A stretch of DNA of 12,976 nucleotides from an uncultured Verrucomicrobiota bacterium (GTDB lineage: Bacteria > Verrucomicrobiota > Kiritimatiellia > RFP12 > UBA1067). This document shows positions 1 to 6,398 of the stretch, one piece after another (the first letter of the stretch is position 1; each line of letters begins with the position of its first letter). The DNA is taken from contig CAMOIK010000045.1 of assembly GCA_946615875.1 (NCBI GenBank), positions 1 through 12,976 of the forward strand. Direction: 5' to 3'. Below the pieces are notes generated by a model. It was not told the DNA's origin. It made no database searches and was given only the letters and a program-made list of their open reading frames with translations. A program made the translations under genes and the position numbers.

Positions 1-49
1 GCGGAAGTTCAAAAACGGTGTGATGGTTCAGCACAGAGGCGGGAAAATA
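1..49. other. Left-edge intergenic stretch, no gene seen
   Basis: I see no gene, RNA or repeat in these bases upstream of the carB promoter. A possible -35 (AGCACA, 30-35) would lie 17 bases before the -10 but matches TTGACA at only three positions. A 66-codon minus-strand frame crosses this stretch (9-209). It is Arg/Ser-rich, lies over the carB promoter and leader, and resembles no family I know, so I do not call it. Confidence 0.5.
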
Positions 50-58
50 TGCTATAAT
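50..58 (+). promoter_or_regulatory. carB promoter, extended -10
   Basis: The sequence TGCTATAAT holds a perfect TATAAT (53-58) preceded by TG one base upstream, the extended -10 form that needs little from a -35. The best -35 at 17-base spacing is AGCACA (30-35), which is weak. Transcription should begin near 64-66, about 90 bases before the carB start codon. The 11-mer TATGCTATAAT here occurs again, identically, in front of trmB on the other strand. Confidence 0.75.
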
Positions 59-64
59 ATATGC

Positions 65-132
65 CCGGTCTGCGGCGAGGCGCGAGGTCATGCCGATCAC
101 TGTGCGATCGGCGGCGTATCGCGGCGGACCGG
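65..132 (+). promoter_or_regulatory. Structured 5' leader of carB (long imperfect hairpin)
   Basis: Bases 65-83 can pair with 114-132: 17 of 19 positions pair, two as G-U, with mismatches at 74/123 and 79/118. Inside this stem a second perfect 7-bp stem forms (92-98 GCCGATC with 106-112 GATCGGC, loop 99-105). Bases 84-91 (GAGGTCAT) are left as a one-sided bulge. The structure would begin almost at the predicted transcription start and end four bases before the GGAG (137-140) that could serve as carB ribosome-binding site. No T-run follows it, so it is not an intrinsic terminator by itself. It could be a cis-regulatory leader or mRNA-stabilising stem, or simply a DNA inverted repeat. I do not recognise it as a known riboswitch family. 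Confidence 0.5.
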
Positions 133-153
133 AAACGGAGTGACGAACAGGCG

Positions 154-3100
154 ATGAAGAGAGCAGACGTCGATAAAGTGCTGATTATTGGATCGGGTCC
201 GATTGTCATCGGGCAGGCTTGCGAGTTCGACTATTCAGGGACCCAGGCTTGCAAGGCGCTGAGAGCCTGCGGCTACAAGGTGGTGCTCGTTAACTCCAAC
301 CCGGCCACCATAATGACCGACCCGGTGATGGCCGACGCCACCTACATAGAACCGTTGAACGAGGCCAGGCTGGAACAGATCATCGCAAAGGAGCGCCCGG
401 ACGCCATACTGCCGAACCTCGGCGGCCAGACAGGCCTCAACCTCTCTATGTCGTTGGCGAAGAAGGGCGTCCTGGACAAGTACGGCGTGAAGGTGATAGG
501 CGTCAATCTTGACGCGATCGAGCGCGGCGAAGACCGCGAGATATTCAAGGAGACGATGCAGAAGCTGGGCATCGAGACTCCGAAGTCCGGCATCGTGCAC
601 AGCGTCGAGGCGGCGGTGGAGCTGGTGGAAAAGGAGATCGGCTACCCGGTGGTCGTGCGCCCGGCGTACACCATGGGCGGCGCAGGCGGCGGCTTCTGCT
701 ACAACATCGAGGAGCTGCGGACGATATGCGCGCGCGGGCTTGACGCTTCGCTGACCCACCAGTGCCTGATCGAAGAGTCGATCCTGAACTGGGAGGAGCT
801 CGAGGTCGAGGTGGTGCGCGACGCCAAAAACCAGATGATCGCCATCTGCTTCATAGAGAACATCGACGCCGTGGGCGTGCACACCGGCGACTCCTTCTGC
901 GCCGCGCCGTTCCTCACCATATCCAAGGAACTTGAGGAAAGGCTCAAACGCGACGCCTTCAAGATCGTCGAGTCGATCGGCGTGATAGGCGGCACCAACG
1001 TCCAGTTCGCCCACGACCCGAAGACAGGCAGGGTGGTGATCATCGAAATCAACCCGCGCACAAGCCGCTCTTCCGCGCTCGCTTCCAAGGCCACCGGCTT
1101 CCCCATCGCGCTCGTCTCGGCCAAGCTCGCCGCCGGCATGACGCTCGATGAAATCCCTTATTGGCGCGACGGGACGCTCGAGAAGTACACGCCTTCCGGC
1201 GACTACATCGTGCTCAAGTTCGCCCGCTGGGCGTTCGAGAAGTTCCGCGCGGTCGAGGACAAGCTGGGCACGCAGATGAAGGCGGTCGGCGAAGTGATGT
1301 CGATCGGCAAGACCTACAAGGAGACCTTCCAGAAGGCGATACGCGCGCTCGAACGCGGCAGGGCGGGGCTGGGCTTCGCCAAGGATTTCCACGAGCGCAG
1401 CCTGGACGAGCTTTTGAACTTGCTCGCCGTTCCCAACTCCGAGCGCCACTTCCAGATGTACGAGGCTCTGCGCAAGGGCGCCACCAACGAGCAGATATTC
1501 GAGCGCACCGGCGTGAAGGGCTACTTCGTCGATCAGATGCGCGAGCTAGTCCAGGAAGAGGAGGAGCTGCTGAAGCACAAGGGCGCCCTGCCGCCCGACG
1601 CCATGCTGGTGCAGGCCAAGAAAGACGGCTTCAGCGACAAGTACCTCTCGCAGCTCCTCGGCGTCGCCGAGAAGGAAGTGCGCGAGCGCCGCAAGGCCAT
1701 CGGATGCGTCGAGACGTGGCACGCGGTTCCCGTCAGCGGCGTGGAGGGCCAGGCCTACTACTATTCGTCCTACAACGGCAAGCCCGGCGAGATCCCCGTC
1801 TCGGCGAACCCGAAGAAGGTCATGATACTCGGCGGCGGGCCCAACAGGATCGGCCAGGGCATAGAGTTCGACTACTGCTGCTGCCACGCCGCGATGGCCA
1901 TGCGCCGCCTCGGATACGAGACGATCATCGTGAACTGCAACCCGGAGACCGTCTCCACCGACTACGACACCTCCGACAAGCTCTACTTCGAGCCTGTCAC
2001 GCTGGAGGACGTCCTTCAGATATACGAGGCGGAGAAGCCCGAAGGCATCATCGTGCAGTTCGGCGGCCAGACGCCGCTGAACATCGCCCGCGGTCTGCAG
2101 GAGGCCGGTTGCAGGATACTCGGCACCAGCGTCGACTCCATAGACGACGCCGAAGACCGTGACCTCTTCCACTCCATCATGGACAAGCTCGGCATCCCAA
2201 TGCCGGAGTCGATGATGGCCAGCGACATCGACGGTGCGCTGAAGTGCGCCGCGAAACTCGGCTATCCGCTGATCATCCGCCCCTCGTTCGTGCTGGGCGG
2301 GCGCGGCATGGAGGTGATCTACGACGAGATAATGCTGCGCGAATACGTGGCCAAGGCCGTCGGCGTCACCCCCGACAGGCCCCTCTACCTCGACCGCTTC
2401 CTCTGCCATGCGCTGGAGTGCGAGGCCGACGCGCTTTCCGACGGCAAGGACGTCTTCATCCCTGCCATCATGCAGCACATCGAGCTGGCCGGCATCCACT
2501 CCGGCGACTCGGCCTGCGTGCTGCCGCCCGTCACGATTTCCGAGGAGAACAAGGCCACCATCCTTGAATATACGCGGCGCATCGCCGACGAACTGAAGGT
2601 CGTGGGCCTCATGAACATGCAGTTCGCGATCGAGAACGGCAAGGTCTATGTGATCGAGGCCAACCCGCGCGCCAGCCGCACGGTGCCGCTCGTCTCCAAG
2701 GTCGCCGGAACGCAGATGGCCGGCATCGCCACGGAGCTGATGCTCGGCGCCACGGTCAAGTCGCTCGGCCTGCACAACAAGAAGACCATCCCCTACTATG
2801 GCGTGAAGGAGGCAGTGCTGCCTTTCGAGAAGTTCCCGGAGGTCGATCCGGTCCTCGGCCCGGAGATGCGCTCCACCGGCGAGGTTCTGGGCCTGGCCGA
2901 CACCTTCGGCCTCGCCTACTACAAGTCGCAGGAGGCGGCCGGCTCCCCGCTGCCGACCGTCCCGGGCAAGGTGCTCGTCTCGCTTTCCGAAAAGACCGAC
3001 GACGTCGTCGCCGCGGCGGTGAATCTTGAACGGCTTGGCTTCGAGATCGTCGGCACCGAGGGCACCGTGAAATATCTCTGGGGGAAGGGCGTCAAGGCCA

Positions 3101-3366
3101 TGGTGGTCGCGAAGATCGGCCAGGGGCGCCCGGACGTGCTGGATATAATCAAGAACCGCCAGGTCTGCTTGATCATCAACACGCCGTCCGGCAGGCGCGA
3201 CTCGCGTGCCGACGACTGCCGCATCCGTCAAGCCGCGATCAAGTACAAGGTCCCCTACCTCACCACCGTCGCCGCCGCCATGGCGGCCTCCGAGGGCATC
3301 GCGGCTGCGATGAAGGGCGGCGGCGAAGTCCGCTCGCTCCAGTCCTACCACGCCTCTATTCAGTAG
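154..3366 (+). CDS. carB: Carbamoyl-phosphate synthase large subunit
   Basis: CarB makes carbamoyl phosphate from bicarbonate, ATP and ammonia delivered by the glutaminase subunit CarA, feeding pyrimidine and arginine synthesis in the cytoplasm. The 1070 residues match the family's usual length (about 1070). The N-terminal half carries the first ATP-grasp synthetase unit, beginning IIGSGPIVIGQACEFDYSG, with the RPAYTMGGAGGG loop. An oligomerisation region follows (about 400-550). The second ATP-grasp unit starts near residue 553 (MILGGGPNRIGQGIEFDY) and includes RPSFVLGGRGME. An MGS-like allosteric domain runs from about residue 937, with NTPSGRRDSRADD and TTVAAA. The start at 154 (MKRADVDKVLIIGSG) is chosen because the family begins there. 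The frame is open back to an ATG at 61, but that codon lies at or upstream of the predicted transcription start and would add 31 Arg-rich residues. GGAG at 137-140 is a somewhat distant Shine-Dalgarno (13 bases). carA is not in the window. Confidence 0.97.
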   Translation: MKRADVDKVLIIGSGPIVIGQACEFDYSGTQACKALRACGYKVVLVNSNPATIMTDPVMADATYIEPLNEARLEQIIAKERPDAILPNLGGQTGLNLSMSLAKKGVLDKYGVKVIGVNLDAIERGEDREIFKETMQKLGIETPKSGIVHSVEAAVELVEKEIGYPVVVRPAYTMGGAGGGFCYNIEELRTICARGLDASLTHQCLIEESILNWEELEVEVVRDAKNQMIAICFIENIDAVGVHTGDSFCAAPFLTISKELEERLKRDAFKIVESIGVIGGTNVQFAHDPKTGRVVIIEINPRTSRSSALASKATGFPIALVSAKLAAGMTLDEIPYWRDGTLEKYTPSGDYIVLKFARWAFEKFRAVEDKLGTQMKAVGEVMSIGKTYKETFQKAIRALERGRAGLGFAKDFHERSLDELLNLLAVPNSERHFQMYEALRKGATNEQIFERTGVKGYFVDQMRELVQEEEELLKHKGALPPDAMLVQAKKDGFSDKYLSQLLGVAEKEVRERRKAIGCVETWHAVPVSGVEGQAYYYSSYNGKPGEIPVSANPKKVMILGGGPNRIGQGIEFDYCCCHAAMAMRRLGYETIIVNCNPETVSTDYDTSDKLYFEPVTLEDVLQIYEAEKPEGIIVQFGGQTPLNIARGLQEAGCRILGTSVDSIDDAEDRDLFHSIMDKLGIPMPESMMASDIDGALKCAAKLGYPLIIRPSFVLGGRGMEVIYDEIMLREYVAKAVGVTPDRPLYLDRFLCHALECEADALSDGKDVFIPAIMQHIELAGIHSGDSACVLPPVTISEENKATILEYTRRIADELKVVGLMNMQFAIENGKVYVIEANPRASRTVPLVSKVAGTQMAGIATELMLGATVKSLGLHNKKTIPYYGVKEAVLPFEKFPEVDPVLGPEMRSTGEVLGLADTFGLAYYKSQEAAGSPLPTVPGKVLVSLSEKTDDVVAAAVNLERLGFEIVGTEGTVKYLWGKGVKAMVVAKIGQGRPDVLDIIKNRQVCLIINTPSGRRDSRADDCRIRQAAIKYKVPYLTTVAAAMAASEGIAAAMKGGGEVRSLQSYHASIQ

Positions 3367-3470
3367 GGCTTGAGAAGTTGGAGGGGTTCGGGAGGATTGG
3401 GAAGTCCTTCGCCATCGATCCTCCCGCCCCTCCCGACACTATCTACCTTCCCACCCCCTCTCAACTCTCG
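3367..3470. repeat. Nine-base-period G-rich repeat in inverted arrangement (carB-obg gap)
   Basis: Directly after the carB stop the + strand reads in nine-base steps: GGCTTGAGA (3367), AGTTGGAGG (3376), GGTTCGGGA (3385), GGATTGGGA (3394). From about 3412 to 3470 the same style of sequence lies on the - strand (for example GGGGTGGGA and GGGGCGGGA, also in nine-base steps). The arms can pair: CGGGAGGAT 3389-3397 with ATCCTCCCG 3418-3426, GAGGGG 3381-3386 with CCCCTC 3455-3460, and AGTTG 3376-3380 with CAACT 3462-3466. TGGGAAG (3398-3404) can alternatively pair with CTTCCCA (3447-3453). No T-run follows, so an intrinsic terminator is unlikely. I cannot assign a function. Confidence 0.6.
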
Positions 3471-3474
3471 CAGA

Positions 3475-4632
3475 ATGAAGTCGAAGACGTTCATAGACCA
3501 GGTCGAGGTGCTGGTGCGCAGCGGCAAAGGCGGCGACGGCGCGCTGTCGTTCCGCCGCGAGGCGCTCGTGGTGTTTGGCGGCCCTGACGGCGGCGACGGC
3601 GGGCGAGGCGGCGATGTCGTCTTCAAGGCGTCTGAGCACGTCAATTCGCTTCTCGCGCTCTTTTACGATCCGAAGTGCTTTGCGCAGGACGGCGCCCCGG
3701 GACAGGGGCAGAAGATGTTCGGCAAGCGCGGCAAGGATCTGGTGGTGCCGGTCCCGCCGGGCACCGAGGTCTACGAGGCGGATACGGGTCTGCTGGTCGC
3801 AGACATCACGGAGCCGGGCCAGAGCGTGGTGGTGGCCAAGGGCGGCGCTGGCGGCTTCGGCAACGTCCACTTCAAGTCGTCGGTCAACCAGGCCCCGACC
3901 GAACACACGCCGGGCGGACCAGCCGAGGAAAAGCGCCTCCGGCTGGAACTGAAGACGATCGCCGACGCCGGCCTGCTGGGCTTTCCGAACGCCGGCAAGA
4001 GTTCGCTGCTGACCGCGCTCTCCTCCGCCACGCCGAAGATCGCCAGCTATCCTTTCACAACCCTCAATCCCATTGTCGGCACGATTGTTTACGACGACTG
4101 GGCCAAGGTGCGCATGGCCGACGTGCCGGGCATCATCGAAGGCGCCGCAAAGGGCGTCGGCCTCGGCCTCGCCTTCCTCAAGCATCTCGAGCGTTCCAAG
4201 GTGCTTGTCTATGTGATCGACATGGCGGGGACCGACAACCGCGAGCCTTGGACGGACTACGCCGTGCTGAAGAAGGAGATCGAGGAGTATTCCCCGGAAC
4301 TCGCGGAAAGACCGGCGCTGGTCGTGGCGAACAAAATGGACGAGACGGCGGCGCGCGACAATCTACCGCGCTTCGTCCGCGAGACGGGCGTCGAGCCGCT
4401 GGAGGTCTCTTGCGCCAGCCGCGAAGGGCTGGACGCGTTCAAGGCGCAGCTACGCAAGGTGGTCGCGCCGCAGACAAGATTCCACCACACCCACGCCGAA
4501 ACGCCCGACCTCAAGGACATGCCGGACACCACCGGCGGAGAGATACCGGCGGAAGCCCTGCGCTTCGCCACGTTCCTGAAGCTCGACAAGCCGAAGGCGA
4601 AGACGCATCCTTCGCGGGGCAATATCCATTGA
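3475..4632 (+). CDS. obg: Obg-family GTPase (ribosome assembly)
   Basis: Obg/CgtA is an essential GTPase that binds the 50S subunit during late ribosome assembly and is linked to the stringent response. The protein is 385 residues. The glycine-rich Obg fold covers residues 1-160 (SGKGGDGALSFRRE, GGDGGRGGDV, GGAGGFGN). The G domain shows G1 GFPNAGKSS (169-177), G2 YPFTTLNP (192-199), G3 DVPG (216-219), G4 NKMD (286-289) and G5 SCAS (312-315). After the G domain there is only a short charged tail ending THPSRGNIH, with no recognisable OCT domain. The start at 3475 (MKSKTFIDQVEVLVRSGKGG) fits the family; the frame is open upstream to 3370 but would add a Pro/Ser-rich segment translated from the repeat block. 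The 15 or so bases before this ATG are pyrimidine-rich with no Shine-Dalgarno. It lies 108 bases after carB and 58 bases before panB. Confidence 0.96.
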   Translation: MKSKTFIDQVEVLVRSGKGGDGALSFRREALVVFGGPDGGDGGRGGDVVFKASEHVNSLLALFYDPKCFAQDGAPGQGQKMFGKRGKDLVVPVPPGTEVYEADTGLLVADITEPGQSVVVAKGGAGGFGNVHFKSSVNQAPTEHTPGGPAEEKRLRLELKTIADAGLLGFPNAGKSSLLTALSSATPKIASYPFTTLNPIVGTIVYDDWAKVRMADVPGIIEGAAKGVGLGLAFLKHLERSKVLVYVIDMAGTDNREPWTDYAVLKKEIEEYSPELAERPALVVANKMDETAARDNLPRFVRETGVEPLEVSCASREGLDAFKAQLRKVVAPQTRFHHTHAETPDLKDMPDTTGGEIPAEALRFATFLKLDKPKAKTHPSRGNIH

Positions 4633-4690
4633 GAGGTCTGGCCGGCTTGAGAGGCGCGCGTGGTTTCAGAGGTTTGAAGGGAATCGCTAG
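4626..4690 (+). repeat. Nine-base-period GGTTTGAGA-like repeat (obg-panB gap)
   Basis: The whole obg-panB gap can be read in nine-base units that nearly all start with GG: GGTCTGGCC (4635), GGCTTGAGA (4644), GGCGCGCGT (4653), GGTTTCAGA (4662), GGTTTGAAG (4671), GGAATCGCT (4680). The unit before them ends in TTGAGA (4629-4634) and contains the obg stop codon TGA (4630-4632). GGCTTGAGA also stands directly after the carB stop, so the two gaps appear to carry the same kind of element. Here it is in direct orientation only. The repeat also supplies the panB ribosome-binding site. Confidence 0.6.
4677..4681 (+). promoter_or_regulatory. panB ribosome-binding site inside the repeat
   Basis: AAGGG ends nine bases before the panB ATG (4691) and is the only Shine-Dalgarno-like sequence close to it. 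It is formed at the join of two repeat units (GGTTTGAAG and GGAATCGCT), so the repeat block doubles as the translation start signal. Confidence 0.55.
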
Positions 4691-5464
4691 ATGAAGAAGT
4701 GGAACGTTGCGGCGATACGCGCCGCGAAAGGCAAGGAGAAACTCGGCTGCTGCACTGCATACGACGCGTGCTTCGCCGCGATAGCGGACGAGGCCGGCGT
4801 CCCGATCCTGCTCGTCGGCGACTCGCTCGGCAACAACGTGCTCGGCTACGCCACCACGCTGCCCGTGGAGATGGCCGACACGCTCGCGGCCACCGCCGCC
4901 GTGGCCAGAGCGGCGAAAAACGCGCTGGTCGTGGCCGACATGCCTTTCGGCTCGTATCAATGCGGCGACGACGAGGCGATGGCGAACGCCGTCGCCTGCC
5001 TCAAGGCGGGCGCGGACGCCGTAAAGCTCGAAGGCGGCGAGGCGTTCGCGCCGCTCGTCCGCCGCATGACCGATGCTGGCATCCCGGTGCTCGCCCACGT
5101 CGGCATGATGCCCCAGTCCGTCAACATCTACGGCGGCTTCCGCCGCCAGGGCAAGACGCGCGAGGCGGCGGACCGCGTGATGCGCGACGCGCTCGCCGTG
5201 GAGAAGGCAGGCGCGTTCGCGGTGACGCTCGAATGCATTCCTTCCGAGCTTGCGGCCCAGGTCACGGCCTCGGTCTCGATACCGACCATCGGCGTGGGCG
5301 CCGGTCCCGTGTGCGACGCGCAGTGGCTGGTGATGCACGACCTCCTCGGGCTGAACGAGCGTTCGCCTTCCTTCACCAGGCAATACGCCAACCTCCGCGG
5401 CGCGGTGCGCGACGCGTTCGCCGCCTACGTGGCGGACGTCCGCGACGGCGTCTTCCCGGCCTGA
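4691..5464 (+). CDS. panB: 3-methyl-2-oxobutanoate hydroxymethyltransferase
   Basis: PanB transfers a hydroxymethyl group from 5,10-methylenetetrahydrofolate to 2-oxoisovalerate, giving ketopantoate, the first committed step of pantothenate and coenzyme A synthesis. It is a cytoplasmic TIM-barrel enzyme. The 257 residues fit the family (about 260-280). Metal and substrate ligands are visible: D44 in VGDSLGNNV, D83 in ADMPFGSYQ, K112/E114 in VKLEGG, and the catalytic E181 in LECIP. The GFRRQGKT segment (149-156) and the GVGAG loop (201-205) are also typical. The start is fixed by the family-like N-terminus (MKKWNVAAIR) and the AAGGG nine bases upstream. It follows obg in the same direction with a 58-base repeat-filled gap, so co-transcription is likely. 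No panC or panD is present. Its stop lies 16 bases from the stop of the convergent PHP gene. Confidence 0.96.
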   Translation: MKKWNVAAIRAAKGKEKLGCCTAYDACFAAIADEAGVPILLVGDSLGNNVLGYATTLPVEMADTLAATAAVARAAKNALVVADMPFGSYQCGDDEAMANAVACLKAGADAVKLEGGEAFAPLVRRMTDAGIPVLAHVGMMPQSVNIYGGFRRQGKTREAADRVMRDALAVEKAGAFAVTLECIPSELAAQVTASVSIPTIGVGAGPVCDAQWLVMHDLLGLNERSPSFTRQYANLRGAVRDAFAAYVADVRDGVFPA

Positions 5465-5466
5465 AC

Positions 5467-5480
5467 GCGCGTTGCCGCGC
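5467..5480. terminator. Small GC hairpin between convergent stops (weak terminator candidate)
   Basis: GCGCG (5467-5471), loop TTGC, CGCGC (5476-5480) forms a five-bp all-GC stem that fills nearly the whole gap between the convergent panB and PHP genes. No T-run follows on either strand, so it is weak as an intrinsic terminator. It is the only candidate at a place where both operons must end. Confidence 0.25.
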
Positions 5481-6398
5481 TCAGCCCAGGCGTTCGAGCA
5501 GCGGCAGTATGAACATCGGTTCCACCGCCATGCCCAGGCGGATGTTAGGCTTGTTGGCGCCGTGGTAGTCGCTGCCCGCCGACTTCAGCAGCCCCGTGCG
5601 CTCGGCTACCATCGTCCACGCCACGTCTTCGCGCGGGAAGTTCGCCTCGTAGAGCGCCTCGATGCCGTCCAGCCCCATCTCCTTCAGCCGGAGCAGTTCG
5701 CGCTGGGCGGCGTCGTAATCGACCCCTCCCAGTCGCCACTCGTCGCGCCAGTACTTCGGGTGCGCCATGATGCACAGACCTCCGGCGCCGTGGATTGTGC
5801 GGAACACCTCCTCCTGGCCTGGATGGTAGCGGCTCTCGTAGCAGCGCGTGGCGGCCGGCGAATTCGGCAGCAGGTATTTGTCGAAGGCGTCGCGGATGCT
5901 CTCGCAGTGGCCGTGGTCGGCCAGCCATTTGGCGAAGTGGGGGCGCGCAAGCACTTCGCCGTGCGCGTAGGACGCGATCTCGTCCGGCGGGATCTCGATG
6001 CCGATGCGGGCGAAGTTTGCGACGATCTGCCTGTTGCGCTCGTTGCGTCCCTTCAGTATGGCGGAGAGGAGGTGCTTCAGTCCGGCGTCTTGCGGGTTCA
6101 CGTTCAGGCCGAGCAGGTGGAACCTGTCGAAGCCTTCGCCAGGCTCGATGCTCAGCTCAATGCCCGCGATGCGCCGCACGTCCGGGTTGGGGCGGTGGAG
6201 ACCTTCGTCCAGAGCCTCCGTGTCCGGCTTGTCGTTCGGGTCGTATCTGTAGTCCAGGAAGGCGGCAACGCCGTCGCAGTTGTCGTGGTCGGTGAGCGCG
6301 ATTGCGGAAAAGCCCCGCGTCATGGCGCGTCTTGCCAGTTCCTGCGGCTCCAGCGTGCCGTCGCTCGCGGTGGAATGGACGTGGAAGTCAATCTTCAT
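5481..6398 (-). CDS. PHP-domain metal-dependent phosphoesterase (TrpH/RNase AM-like)
   Basis: The 305-residue protein has the PHP fold of histidine- and aspartate-ligated metal phosphoesterases. Visible metal-site motifs are HVHSTASDG (H6, H8, D13), LTDHDN (D37, H38, D39), GIELS (E81), ARPH (H154), MAHP (H213) and GSDYHG (D277, H279). This set and the length match the TrpH/YciV group, whose members hydrolyse 3',5'-nucleotide phosphates and trim RNA 5' ends. The segment between the E81 and H154 motifs (about 85-150) is the insertion usual in that group. The substrate cannot be fixed from sequence; a stand-alone histidinol phosphatase is less likely, given the TrpH-type motif order. The ATG (6396-6398) overlaps the end of the upstream mutase gene by 11 bases, with only a weak AGG before it, suggesting translational coupling. 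It is the last gene of the - strand operon. Confidence 0.85.
   Translation of the reverse strand: MKIDFHVHSTASDGTLEPQELARRAMTRGFSAIALTDHDNCDGVAAFLDYRYDPNDKPDTEALDEGLHRPNPDVRRIAGIELSIEPGEGFDRFHLLGLNVNPQDAGLKHLLSAILKGRNERNRQIVANFARIGIEIPPDEIASYAHGEVLARPHFAKWLADHGHCESIRDAFDKYLLPNSPAATRCYESRYHPGQEEVFRTIHGAGGLCIMAHPKYWRDEWRLGGVDYDAAQRELLRLKEMGLDGIEALYEANFPREDVAWTMVAERTGLLKSAGSDYHGANKPNIRLGMAVEPMFILPLLERLG

Noticed and set aside
61..153. Upstream ATG that would lengthen CarB by 31 residues
   Set aside because: The extension is Arg-rich and absent from the family start, and the ATG is at or before the predicted transcription start and inside the folded leader.
1546..3351. 601-codon - strand frame inside carB
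   Set aside because: Antisense shadow of a well-conserved gene, with no recognisable domain and no start signal. The 404-codon frame at 235-1449 is rejected for the same reason.
3389..3426. Hairpin after carB as an intrinsic terminator
   Set aside because: The stem is good, but it is followed by C-rich sequence and not by a T-run, and the stretch is better explained by the nine-base repeat arms.
3367..4690. The nine-base repeats as a CRISPR array
   Set aside because: There are no identical repeats of 23-40 bases and no unique spacers; the units are short, degenerate and contiguous.
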